Below, piece by piece: positions 1 to 8,638 of a DNA stretch of 64,000 nucleotides; within the stretch, counting starts at the first letter, position 1, and every line of letters starts with the position of its first letter. The notes beneath the pieces were generated by a model. It was not told the origin of the DNA and did no database searches. It worked only from the letters and a program-made list of their open reading frames with translations. A program made the position numbers and the translations under genes. The stretch is from positions 248,001 to 312,000 of the forward strand of contig JACKPR010000002.1 of assembly GCA_024233395.1 (NCBI GenBank), in the 5' to 3' direction. This stretch comes from Chlamydiales bacterium (GTDB taxonomy: Bacteria > Chlamydiota > Chlamydiia > Chlamydiales > Simkaniaceae).

Positions 1-124
1 TCTTTGTCCCACAGTAATCACACCAAGTGATGATATCAGGATTCTTCTCTCCACAGAAAGAGCAGGCCCATTGAGTACTAATAATTGGGAAAAGACAGGC
101 ACCCAAAATAAAAATATTTTTCAT
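1..124 (-). CDS. Zinc-ribbon protein, secreted or lipoprotein-like, 3' part outside window
   Basis: The ATG lies at 124-122 on the minus strand and the frame stays open to the window edge, giving 41 residues. The first 20 residues are a short hydrophobic leader (MKNIFILGACLFPII...) ending near WAC, so export is likely. Directly after it come two CxxC pairs (CSFC at 21-24 and CDYC at 35-38), the first part of a rubredoxin- or zinc-ribbon-like knuckle. The function is not recognisable from this fragment. It is divergent from dsbB. Confidence 0.6.
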   Translation of the reverse strand, partial: MKNIFILGACLFPIISTQWACSFCGEKNPDIITWCDYCGTK

Positions 125-207
125 CTTTAACCTCTTTGGTTGCTTTAAACGACCTCAATATTGGAAATAAAAAAAAATTTGTAAATTATAATTTTTACGC
201 ATAATTG

Positions 208-243
208 AACCTATTGGATAGGTTATTTGATGCTTTATATACT
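208..243 (+). promoter_or_regulatory. Candidate dsbB promoter with overlapping hairpin
   Basis: A TTGGAT box (214-219) and a TATACT box (238-243) are separated by 18 bases, a fair match to the housekeeping sigma-66/sigma-70 pattern. A perfect 7-bp inverted repeat, AACCTAT-TGG-ATAGGTT (208-224), overlaps the -35 box and could be an operator. Predicted by eye only. Confidence 0.4.
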
Positions 244-289
244 GAGATTGGTATAAGAAAAAAAAGTGACTATAGGGATATGTTCAAGT

Positions 290-709
290 ATGAACAAGTA
301 TTATCAGAATGCTTTAGGGATTTTTCTAGGAATCGCTATCGTGGCGCTCATCATTTCATTTTTTGTGGAGTACGTTATTGGAATTCGTCCCTGCATTTTG
401 TGCAAATTGCAGAGAGTTCCTTATATTGCTACAGGCCTTTCGGCTTTAATCGGCTTCTTCACTCCTTTAAAGCGAATGATCCTTCGCTTCATCCAAGTTT
501 GCTTCCTTGCAGGAGTGATTCTAGCTGCTTATCATAGCTGTATACAATTTGGGTTTTTAGGATCTCCTTGCCAAAAAAAACAGATACAAAGGACTGGCCC
601 TTCTTGGAGGATTCTAGGTCTTCCCCCTCCCCTTTATAACGGGGTCTTTTCTCTTGCAGTTTTAATTGGAACAGAAATCTTTTTAGTCCGAACCCGAAAA
701 AAGGTTTAG
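290..709 (+). CDS. dsbB: DsbB-family disulfide bond oxidoreductase
   Basis: Short DsbB/BdbC-type inner-membrane protein (139 aa) that would reoxidise a periplasmic DsbA-like thioredoxin using quinone. Four hydrophobic helices are visible. The first periplasmic loop has the redox pair C35-x-x-C38 (PCILCKLQRVPY) and the second loop has C84 and C94, matching the two cysteine pairs of DsbB. The frame is open from a GTG at 266, but I choose ATG 290 because an AGGGA stands about 11 bases upstream and the first transmembrane helix follows at once. Its stop overlaps the convergent SNF2 gene by 4 bases. Disulfide formation fits the cysteine-crosslinked chlamydial envelope. Confidence 0.82.
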   Translation: MNKYYQNALGIFLGIAIVALIISFFVEYVIGIRPCILCKLQRVPYIATGLSALIGFFTPLKRMILRFIQVCFLAGVILAAYHSCIQFGFLGSPCQKKQIQRTGPSWRILGLPPPLYNGVFSLAVLIGTEIFLVRTRKKV

Positions 710-3700
710 GTTTCTACGTCGCGATTCATCTGATTGAGAAGTTGAATGAGATCATCACGATCAAGGTGTTTGATTTGATCTTGATCATCATAACCGATCA
801 CCCCTTCTGTAAGAGAGATCTTTCGTTCTATAAGGGCATGAATATGTTCTTCAATGGAGTTTTTGTTAACCATTTTAAAGACTTGAACCCCCCGATTTTG
901 TCCAATACGATGGACGCGATCTGTGGCTTGATTTTCTTTAGCAGGATTCCACCATCGATCATAGTGAATCACAACGGATGCAGCAGTAAGATCAACACCA
1001 GTCCCTGCAGCTTTTAATGAGGCAACAAAAACTTCGCATTCAGGATCATCACGGAATTTTTGGAGTTGTTTCTTACGGTCTTGCGTAGAACCTCGAATTG
1101 TTGCATACCCAATCTTATTTTCTTTGAGATAACTTTCAATAATGGTCATCATGTCGAGGTATTGGGAAAAAACCACAAGCTTTTGACCACTTCCTCGCGT
1201 TTCTTCTAAAAGCTCAACAAAAAGATCCCATTTCCCACTTTGATGTTTATGGTAGTTTTTGATGTTTTTCGTAATAAGTGCGGGGTGGTTACAAATCTGC
1301 TTTAGTGTATTGAGAAGAGCAAAGACATGCATATAGGGAACATCTTTCTCAGAATTTTCAATATCTTTGAGAAGGGTTTCTCGGGATTTTTTAACAACAT
1401 CTCTATAAAGCTTTCGTTGCTCTTCAGATAAGAAACAATGGGCAATTTCCTCAATCTTTTCGGGAAGATCATGGAGAACCTCACTTTTCTTCCTTCTGAG
1501 AACAAAGGGATGGATGAGTCGAGAAAGAAGAATGCGCTTTTCTTGGTCGTGAAGTTTTTCAATAGGATTGATAAAGAGTTCTCGGTAGATAGAGGGTTTT
1601 GGCATATAGCCTGGAAGAACAATGTCAAAAAGAGCCTTTAGTTCAAGCAATCGATTTTCAATCGGTGTTCCTGAAAGACCGATTTTTGTCTTTGCTCGAA
1701 GCATGGAAAGAGCTTGGTGGGTTTGTGATTGGGCATTTTTTGCGATTTGTATTTCATCCAAAATCGCGATATCAAATTCAAGAGTTGATAAAATCTCTCT
1801 TTCACTTCGAAGGGTTCCATATGAAGTGAGGAGAATATCTGCAGTTTGATTAAAAGATTTAAGCGTTCTCTGCGTTCCATAGAAAACAACGACTTTAAAA
1901 TCAGGAAGAAATTTCTGCAGTAGTTCTTCCCAATGATAGAGAACAGAAGTGGGACAAACAACAAAGTATTGCGGCTTTTTTTCTCCTCTAGCATTTCTAG
2001 AAGCTGCTAAAAGTGCCATTGCTTGGTGAGTTTTTCCAAGGCCCATATCATCACAAAGAAGCCCTGATAAACCGTAGGAATAAAGAAACCAAAGCCATTT
2101 TACACCCACTTCCTGATAAGGGCGCAGGGTACTCTGAAGCCCTTTGATACTTAAAACATCTTCTGTTTCAAAAGTATCAAGCTCTTCTAATAGAGCCCGT
2201 GTTTTTTGAGCTTCCTCAGTGTTTTCTTTAGGTTCTTCTATATTTTCAAAAGTCCGAAGGCGAATCCACTCAAGGGTTGAAAAGGTCATCTTATCCTCTT
2301 CAATAGTTCCCAGCTCGCGAAGCCAATTAAAACGAGGATCTTTAAAGAAAAGAAGTCCTGCTTCAGTAATTGCATAAGAGCGATGACGATCAATACTCTC
2401 TTTAATCTTACTTAAGCTTTCTTCCCCGAATTCACTCACATAGGCAAGTTCAACTTCCCATTCCTTCCCTTCAGTCTTATGAATGTGATTCACTTTAAGT
2501 GTCAGATTATGTGGACGCTTTAAACGACGATCTATCTTAATGATAAAAGATTTCAGTTTTGTGAGTTCAACGGTAATAAAAAGGGGTTCTCCACTCTCAT
2601 CGATGATCGCTTTCTTCCGATATTTTTCAGGGAGACGTGCGGGGAGCGGGATTTCTGAAAAACCTTCTCCTGTCACATAAGTAAAATCTCCAAAGAAATG
2701 AATCTCTTTCCCCTGATATTCCGGGCGATAAAAATATTGAGGTTCAACAATGATCTGATTTTTCTCATCCATTGAAATATTGAGCCCAGCTTTTTCTAAA
2801 GGACATGTTGCACTGAAGAAGTTTTTGATTTGTTCAAGCTCTTCTTGATTTTCATGAATAAATAAGGGAATTTCTTTTGCTTTGATTTTTTTACCAGGAG
2901 AAATCTGCCCTAATCCCCGAGCCCGTACTTTTTTGTAGAACCCCTTTCCTTTCATGTAAAGCCAATCCCCAAAATCAAGAATCTCATCACTCCCTTCAAA
3001 GGTTCCTGATTCACTTTCAAAAATCAGATTTTTCAAATCGAAGGTATAAGTCAATCGGAATTCAACGTTGGAAAGGTGGATTTGAAAACCATCATATTCA
3101 TTGAGCCATAACCGATGCTGATTGATAAAATCCCCTATTTTTTCAGGAGGAATAATACTCTCAGTCTTTTCAAAAAGGGTTTCTTTCATTGGGAAAAATC
3201 CTCTTCCTTCAACGTAAACCCAAGGATGAAAAAGAGCCGTTTCTTCTTGTTGGAGGTCTCCTTTTTCAAAAGCATAACAAATCACATGGAGACATTTCTT
3301 CTCATCAAAGTAGAGCTCATAATGAGGGGTCACTGCTTCTCGAGAAAGAGACGTTCCTTCTAAATACTTTTGAACCGCTTTGAAGTTATGCTGAAGAAAT
3401 TCACCCAATTTATTTTGTGGAATGACTTTCTTCTTTAATAAAGGGCTTGTCTTTGCAGGGAAAAAACCACTTTCAGGGAAAAACTCCCATTCTCCAATTT
3501 TAACACCATCTTTACCTCTATTATCTTCAAGAGGTTTCGACGCGATATGAAGCTGCTTTGCTTTGGGATCATAGCTCATCTTTTGAACCATCACATCGCG
3601 AAACTCATGAACGGGAAGAGAAGATTTGACCTGCTTCAAGGAGGGAATAATCTCTTTCCAATTAACCTCTGCAATATAGAACTGAAATTCTAAATCTTTA

Positions 3701-4386
3701 AAATTCAACGTGACTTTTTTAGGAAGGGTATGTTCAGACAGACTAAAGTCAATCGAATAATGGATTCCAAATTCTTCTTGAAGAATCATCCATTTTGCAA
3801 GTTCTGACCAAAAGGAAAGTTCATACTGAAGCTCTTGTGAAGGCGTTCCCCTTTTCCATAAGGCTAGTTCTTCAGGAGGAAGGTTAGAAAATTTTAATGA
3901 GGTTTCTTCTGTTTCTTCAGGACGTTGAAAAATCATCTCATCTAAAAGATTTTTACCTTCATCCGTTTTTAACTTAAGGGAAAAAAGAACCTCTCCACTT
4001 TCTGCTTTGCAAACATACTCCTTCTCTCCTTTTTTTTCTAAAACCTTGGGATCCACACCATGACGCTTAAAAGACATCATGCAGAGTTTATTCCAAAAGG
4101 AGTCAGAAAAACGTATGTGAAGGGGATCTTCTTTAATAATCTTTGCATAAGCAGCAGCAAGATGAGGGCAAGAGCGTTTTTGTTCTGCTTCGGAGCATGT
4201 GCAAAAAGCATCCTTGACATCTCCTTCATCTCCAACCTGCAAAAATGGCCAAAACTCTTCTTCAAGTTTCGGATCATGCACTTCTACTTGATAGGTTCCA
4301 CCAGAAAACACAATACTCTTAACATCACCTTCTTTGATGAGAGTATCGCCTTCTTTTTGATGACTTTCCTCAAAAGGAGAATTCAC
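706..4386 (-). CDS. SNF2/Rad54-family helicase with SWIM zinc finger
   Basis: Large (1226 aa) Swi2/Snf2 ATPase of the type found in Chlamydia (CT555/CT708 family). A SWIM-type zinc site (CTC...CPH) lies near residues 62-75, a long middle region follows, and the helicase core occupies the C-terminal third. Visible motifs are Walker A DDMGLGKT, a DEIQ box in place of DEAH, LSGTPIENR, and the motif V-VI block AAGTGVDLT...WWNPAKENQATDRVHRIGQ. It probably remodels protein-DNA complexes, but its target is unknown. The ATG overlaps the ald stop by 4 bases, so it is translationally coupled to ald and dapF. The product is cytoplasmic. Confidence 0.9.
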   Translation of the reverse strand: MNSPFEESHQKEGDTLIKEGDVKSIVFSGGTYQVEVHDPKLEEEFWPFLQVGDEGDVKDAFCTCSEAEQKRSCPHLAAAYAKIIKEDPLHIRFSDSFWNKLCMMSFKRHGVDPKVLEKKGEKEYVCKAESGEVLFSLKLKTDEGKNLLDEMIFQRPEETEETSLKFSNLPPEELALWKRGTPSQELQYELSFWSELAKWMILQEEFGIHYSIDFSLSEHTLPKKVTLNFKDLEFQFYIAEVNWKEIIPSLKQVKSSLPVHEFRDVMVQKMSYDPKAKQLHIASKPLEDNRGKDGVKIGEWEFFPESGFFPAKTSPLLKKKVIPQNKLGEFLQHNFKAVQKYLEGTSLSREAVTPHYELYFDEKKCLHVICYAFEKGDLQQEETALFHPWVYVEGRGFFPMKETLFEKTESIIPPEKIGDFINQHRLWLNEYDGFQIHLSNVEFRLTYTFDLKNLIFESESGTFEGSDEILDFGDWLYMKGKGFYKKVRARGLGQISPGKKIKAKEIPLFIHENQEELEQIKNFFSATCPLEKAGLNISMDEKNQIIVEPQYFYRPEYQGKEIHFFGDFTYVTGEGFSEIPLPARLPEKYRKKAIIDESGEPLFITVELTKLKSFIIKIDRRLKRPHNLTLKVNHIHKTEGKEWEVELAYVSEFGEESLSKIKESIDRHRSYAITEAGLLFFKDPRFNWLRELGTIEEDKMTFSTLEWIRLRTFENIEEPKENTEEAQKTRALLEELDTFETEDVLSIKGLQSTLRPYQEVGVKWLWFLYSYGLSGLLCDDMGLGKTHQAMALLAASRNARGEKKPQYFVVCPTSVLYHWEELLQKFLPDFKVVVFYGTQRTLKSFNQTADILLTSYGTLRSEREILSTLEFDIAILDEIQIAKNAQSQTHQALSMLRAKTKIGLSGTPIENRLLELKALFDIVLPGYMPKPSIYRELFINPIEKLHDQEKRILLSRLIHPFVLRRKKSEVLHDLPEKIEEIAHCFLSEEQRKLYRDVVKKSRETLLKDIENSEKDVPYMHVFALLNTLKQICNHPALITKNIKNYHKHQSGKWDLFVELLEETRGSGQKLVVFSQYLDMMTIIESYLKENKIGYATIRGSTQDRKKQLQKFRDDPECEVFVASLKAAGTGVDLTAASVVIHYDRWWNPAKENQATDRVHRIGQNRGVQVFKMVNKNSIEEHIHALIERKISLTEGVIGYDDQDQIKHLDRDDLIQLLNQMNRDVET

Positions 4387-5501
4387 AGGCTCTTTAATAC
4401 CTCTTCTGGATCATGGAAATCATAATTTAAATCATGAGCCACATGCTCATTTGTCACTTTTCCTAAACAAACATTCATTCCCGGCCTTAAATAGGGGTCA
4501 GAAAGAAGCGCTTTTTTATACCCCATCTCAGCAATTCTTAAAGCATAAGGAAGAACGCTATTTGTTAATGCAATTGTTGCTGTTCTTGCGCAAGCCCCAG
4601 GCATATTTGCAACACAATAATGAACAACGTCATCATAAACAAAGATCGGATTTGAATGCGTGGTAGGACGAGAGGTTTCTGCACATCCTCCCTGATCAAT
4701 TGCAACATCAACGATGACAGATCCATGCTTCATCTTTTTAACAATCTCTTTTGTGATCAACTTCGGAGTGAGTTTTCCTGGAATCAAAACAGCGCCTATT
4801 ACTAAATCGCAATTTATCAATTCTTCTTCAATCGTCACAGGGGTTGAATAGAGTGTTTTTAGCTTTCCTTCAAAGAGATCATCAAGCTCACGAAGCCTTT
4901 GCAAATTGCTGTCCAATATGGTGACATCTGCACCTAAACCAACCCCCATCTTTGCTGCTTGAGTCCCAACAACCCCACCACCAATAATCACCACTTTTCC
5001 AGGGGAAACTCCTGGAACTCCACCAAGAAGAACTCCTCTTCCTCCTGAAGCCATATGAAGCGCATTCGCTCCTGCTTGAATTGAAATCCGCCCTGCAACT
5101 TCACTCATCGGGGTTAAAAGGGGTAGGCGTCCTTTGTAATCAACAACTGTTTCAAAAGCAATACCCACAACTTTTTGCTTTAATAGAGCCTCAGTTTGTT
5201 TAGGGTCGGGTGCTAAATGGAGGTAGCAAAAAAGGATTTGATTCTCTTTAAGAAGAGGGTATTCACTGGGTTGAGGTTCTTTGACCTTAATAATCATATC
5301 GGCGGTATAGACTTCTTCAGGCCCGGGTACAATCGTTGCTCCAGTCCTTTCATAATCTTCATTTTCAAAGCCAATTTTACTTCCAGCATCTTTTTGAACG
5401 AGAACCTCATGTCCCCCTTTTCTCAAAGCCTTTACCATAGCAGGAGTAGCACCTACACGGTATTCATGATCTTTAACTTCTTTAGGGATTCCAATTTTCA
5501 T
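4383..5501 (-). CDS. ald: Alanine dehydrogenase
   Basis: Full-length (372 aa) NAD-dependent alanine dehydrogenase, interconverting L-alanine and pyruvate plus ammonia. The N-terminus MKIGIPKEVKDHEYRV is diagnostic. Family catalytic residues are present: R15, K74 (VKEP) and H95 (YLHLAPDP). The Rossmann motif VIIGGGVVGTQAAKMG begins near residue 171. It sits between dapF and the SNF2 helicase with 4-base overlaps at both ends, so dapF-ald-SNF2 is a tight operon. Supply of alanine next to the meso-diaminopimelate gene would fit peptidoglycan precursor synthesis, but that link is inference. I do not recall ald at this position in Chlamydiaceae. Confidence 0.93.
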   Translation of the reverse strand: MKIGIPKEVKDHEYRVGATPAMVKALRKGGHEVLVQKDAGSKIGFENEDYERTGATIVPGPEEVYTADMIIKVKEPQPSEYPLLKENQILFCYLHLAPDPKQTEALLKQKVVGIAFETVVDYKGRLPLLTPMSEVAGRISIQAGANALHMASGGRGVLLGGVPGVSPGKVVIIGGGVVGTQAAKMGVGLGADVTILDSNLQRLRELDDLFEGKLKTLYSTPVTIEEELINCDLVIGAVLIPGKLTPKLITKEIVKKMKHGSVIVDVAIDQGGCAETSRPTTHSNPIFVYDDVVHYCVANMPGACARTATIALTNSVLPYALRIAEMGYKKALLSDPYLRPGMNVCLGKVTNEHVAHDLNYDFHDPEEVLKSL

Positions 5502-6277
5502 AGTCGAACCTTTCCATCAAAGACATGCCGCACTTTTCCTGTCATCGTAATGCCTTTGAGCTTTTGATTTTCTGTTAATATCTCAAACTGGAGCTCTTCT
5601 CCTGAGCCAAAAACAACTTTTATAGAACCGACAATTCCAAACTGTTTCCATGCAGCCATGCAAACAGCCGTCGCTCCACTTCCACACGAGAAGGTTTCAC
5701 CTTCTACACCTCGTTCAAAAGTGCGCATGTGGATCGTGCGGAAGGGTTCAATTTTAGCATAGTTGATATTTACACCGATAATAGAAAAACGTTTCTTGGC
5801 TTCCCTATCAAACCGAGAAAGTTCATCAACAAAGATGACTAGATGAGGAACCCCTACCTCCAGAAACATCTCTGAACCTGTTTCTTCGAGAATTTTGGGA
5901 ACTCCCATATCGACATAAATCGACCCATTTTTTATTTCGCAAGAATAGATTTTTTTTTGAGTTTCAATAGAAAACTTTCTCTTTTTTTCTCCAAGATCGA
6001 CCAAGAACTGAACCAAACAACGCAAACCGTTCCCACACATCTCGGCTTCAGATCCATCTTGATTGAAGATTCTCATGGAAAAATCTCCTTTAATCGAAGG
6101 TTGAAGGAGAATGAGGCCATCGGTTCCAATTCCATAGTGGCGATGACAAAGTTTTGAGATTGTTTCAGGATGGATAGGAAAAACCCTAGCCCGATCATCG
6201 ATCAGGATAAAGTCATTGCCTGTTCCTTCATATTTTGAAAAGATAAGTTCATGATCAGACTTCTTTTCGAGCTCCAT
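5498..6277 (-). CDS. dapF: Diaminopimelate epimerase
   Basis: Converts LL- to meso-diaminopimelate for peptidoglycan. The fold signature YEGTGNDFILID is at the N-terminus, and the two catalytic cysteines sit in MCGNGLRC and FSCGSGATAVC. I chose the ATG at 6277 (259 aa) because it lies 14 residues before the GTGNDF motif, as is usual. The frame stays open to a TTG at 6352, which would add 25 charged residues without a visible ribosome site. In C. trachomatis DapF is reported to double as a glutamate racemase, so that activity is possible here. The order dapF-clpP-glyA is conserved with Chlamydia. Confidence 0.9.
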   Translation of the reverse strand: MELEKKSDHELIFSKYEGTGNDFILIDDRARVFPIHPETISKLCHRHYGIGTDGLILLQPSIKGDFSMRIFNQDGSEAEMCGNGLRCLVQFLVDLGEKKRKFSIETQKKIYSCEIKNGSIYVDMGVPKILEETGSEMFLEVGVPHLVIFVDELSRFDREAKKRFSIIGVNINYAKIEPFRTIHMRTFERGVEGETFSCGSGATAVCMAAWKQFGIVGSIKVVFGSGEELQFEILTENQKLKGITMTGKVRHVFDGKVRL

Positions 6278-6370
6278 TCGATCTTTTAAATGGCCCTTTT
6301 TTGCATCTTCTTTGTGAAATTTTTCAACCAAATGTACCCCATATGCTTTCAAAATTTCACAAAAAATCGT

Positions 6371-6391
6371 TCATTTTAAGAGCCAAAATGA
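6371..6391. other. Hairpin between clpP and dapF
   Basis: Inverted repeat TCATTTT / AAAATGA with a 7-base loop lies in the 128-bp gap between the clpP stop and the chosen dapF start. It has no U-run, so a processing site or weak attenuator is more likely than a terminator. Confidence 0.3.
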
Positions 6392-6405
6392 GTTTCGAAA
6401 GGAGT

Positions 6406-7038
6406 CTATTCAAAGCCGAGCTCTTTATAAGAAGTCACGATTCCATCTAAAAGACCAAAATCTTTTGCTTCACTTGCACTCATCCAAGTATCACGATCAA
6501 TCGTCTTTTCGATCAACGCAGGATCTTTCCCTGTTGCTTTAGCATAGACATCAACGATTTGTTTCCGCGTTTTGATGATTTCTTTCGCTTGAATTTCTAA
6601 ATCGGTTGCTTGTCCTTGAATCACACCAGAAATCAATGGTTGGTGAATCATAATGCGGGCATTTTTCGTTGCAAACCGTTTGCCTGGGGCTGCTGCTAAA
6701 CTCAAAACAGATCCCATCGATGCAGCAAGTCCTGTAACAAGTGTTGTTACAGGAGAAGTGATCATCATGATTTGATCCCAAATCGCAAAACCAGAATCGA
6801 CAGATCCTCCAGGTGAATTAATCACAAAAAGAATCGGTTTCCCAGGATCTGTATGCTCTAAATACCAAAGTTTTCGGATAGCATCTTTAGCGCTTTTATC
6901 GGAAACTGCTGAAGAAAGAAAAATTCGCCGTTTTTTTAAGAGAAGCTCCTCTACCTTTGCATCAAAAGGCCTAGATTTTCCCTCTTTTTCATCATCATCT
7001 TCTTCTTCACATCGGATTGGTTCAAATTGGGTCGTCAC
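6406..7038 (-). CDS. clpP: ATP-dependent Clp protease proteolytic subunit
   Basis: Serine peptidase subunit (210 aa) forming the ClpP barrel that works with ClpX or ClpC. The catalytic triad is visible: S107 in GLAASMGS, H132 in MIHQPL and D183 in DRDTWMSASEAK. The start is GTG at 7038, preceded by AAAGGAAA at suitable spacing. The N-terminus carries about 20 extra, strongly acidic residues (EEEDDDEKEG) before the usual start of the fold, which may affect axial gating. By synteny with C. trachomatis (dapF-clpP-glyA) this corresponds to the CT431 copy. The gap to glyA is 18 bases. Confidence 0.94.
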   Translation of the reverse strand: MTTQFEPIRCEEEDDDEKEGKSRPFDAKVEELLLKKRRIFLSSAVSDKSAKDAIRKLWYLEHTDPGKPILFVINSPGGSVDSGFAIWDQIMMITSPVTTLVTGLAASMGSVLSLAAAPGKRFATKNARIMIHQPLISGVIQGQATDLEIQAKEIIKTRKQIVDVYAKATGKDPALIEKTIDRDTWMSASEAKDFGLLDGIVTSYKELGFE

Positions 7039-7056
7039 TTGTGTTTCCTTTGTTAT

Positions 7057-8559
7057 TTATATCATTAACTTTGTTTCTTCGAGCGCTTTTAACTCGGGAT
7101 AAAGTGGAAAGTCTTCAAGAAGGGCTGTCACTTCTTTTTTTACCTTCTCAAGAACCAGGGCATCGATCTCAACTTTTGCTTTACCTGGTTCCCCTGTCCG
7201 CTCTACAATCTTTGCTTTAGATGCTTTTAACAGATCAACCATTAAATCGGCAATCTGCCTCATCTCATTTTCTTTAAGCCCACGGGATGTTAAAGCCGGC
7301 GTTCCAATCCTGACACCAGAAGTATACCAAGCTCCATTCACATCATTCGGAATAGAATTGCGATTAACCGTCATGAGCGCTTCACGCATGGCTGTTTCCG
7401 CTTGACGCCCTGTAAGGCCAAAGCTGCTCATCACATCCATGACAATCAAATGATTATCGGTTCCTCCCGTATAAAGCTTGGCTTCTCTTGATACCAGTCT
7501 TTCTGCCATAGCCTGAGCATTAGCAATCACTTGTTTCGCATAATCTTGAAAACTGTTTTGTTGAGCTTCTCTAAAAGCAACCGCTTTTGCCGCCATCACA
7601 TGGGGCAAAGGTCCCCCTAAAACAAGAGGACATCCCTTATCAATGACTTCACGCCACTCTTCTTTGCAAAGAATCATTCCCCCACGAGGCCCCCTGAGTG
7701 TTTTGTGAGTTGTCGAAGTCACAATATCAGCATAAGGAATCGGATCATATTCTCCAGTCAAGGCCTTACCTGCAACAAGACCTGAAAAATGCGCCATATC
7801 CACAAGGAAAACCGCGCCACACTTATCAGCAATCTCTTTCATCTTTGCAAAATTCACAAGACGGGGATACGCAGAGTATCCCGCAACTAAAATCGTCGGT
7901 CTTTCACGCATCGCTTTTTCTTCGATTGCTTTGTAATCCATAAGTTCGGTATTGGGATCGACCCCATAAGAAGCGATTTGCATCATCTTTGCTGAAACAT
8001 TATGCCTAAAACCATGGGTCAAATGTCCCCCAGCATCGAGAGCCATTCCCATCATCTTTTGCTTTAGCATCAGCTCTCGCACACGTTCATATTCTTCAGG
8101 GCTCAACTCATCGAGACTTTTCTTTCCCAATTTCTCGATCTCTTTATTTTGAATCCGCTGGACTAAAATAGCCCAAAAAGCAACGAGATTTGCATCTGCT
8201 CCTGAGTGAGGTTGAACATAGGCATGTTCTGCACCATATAGCTTTTTAAGCTCTTCAACAGCTAAAGCTTCTACCGTATCGACATTTTCACATCCAGCAT
8301 AGAAACGGTGATAGGGATAGCCTTCACTATATTTATCTGTTAAAAGATTTCCCATGGTTAGCTGTGTGGCTAATGAAGAATAGTTTTCTGAAGCGATCAA
8401 TTTTAAATAGCTGCGTTGATCCTTAAGTTCTTTAACAATGGCAGCTACGACTTCCGGATTCTCGTTTCCAATGTGATCAAGTGCAGCAAAATAAGCAATC
8501 GCTGCAGAATTTCTCTCTTCTTCAGGAATTTTTTCTAGATAACGCTTTAAAAAAGACAT
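7057..8559 (-). CDS. glyA: Serine hydroxymethyltransferase
   Basis: PLP enzyme (500 aa) converting serine and tetrahydrofolate to glycine and 5,10-methylene-THF. Motifs include LIASENYSS near the N-terminus and the PLP-lysine region VTSTTHKTLRGPRGG. It is longer than typical bacterial GlyA (about 420 aa); insertions around residues 125-165 are of the kind seen in chlamydial GlyA. The frame opens at a TTG (8571), but ATG 8559 has GAGGG five bases upstream, so I start there. It is the first gene of the glyA-clpP-dapF-ald-SNF2 run. Confidence 0.94.
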   Translation of the reverse strand: MSFLKRYLEKIPEEERNSAAIAYFAALDHIGNENPEVVAAIVKELKDQRSYLKLIASENYSSLATQLTMGNLLTDKYSEGYPYHRFYAGCENVDTVEALAVEELKKLYGAEHAYVQPHSGADANLVAFWAILVQRIQNKEIEKLGKKSLDELSPEEYERVRELMLKQKMMGMALDAGGHLTHGFRHNVSAKMMQIASYGVDPNTELMDYKAIEEKAMRERPTILVAGYSAYPRLVNFAKMKEIADKCGAVFLVDMAHFSGLVAGKALTGEYDPIPYADIVTSTTHKTLRGPRGGMILCKEEWREVIDKGCPLVLGGPLPHVMAAKAVAFREAQQNSFQDYAKQVIANAQAMAERLVSREAKLYTGGTDNHLIVMDVMSSFGLTGRQAETAMREALMTVNRNSIPNDVNGAWYTSGVRIGTPALTSRGLKENEMRQIADLMVDLLKASKAKIVERTGEPGKAKVEIDALVLEKVKKEVTALLEDFPLYPELKALEETKLMI

Positions 8560-8638
8560 AGAGACCCTCAATTGTTCAATAGATCACTATAACCGATCTC
8601 TGAGTATAAAACTAGTAGGATTTCTATTCCTATTTAGC

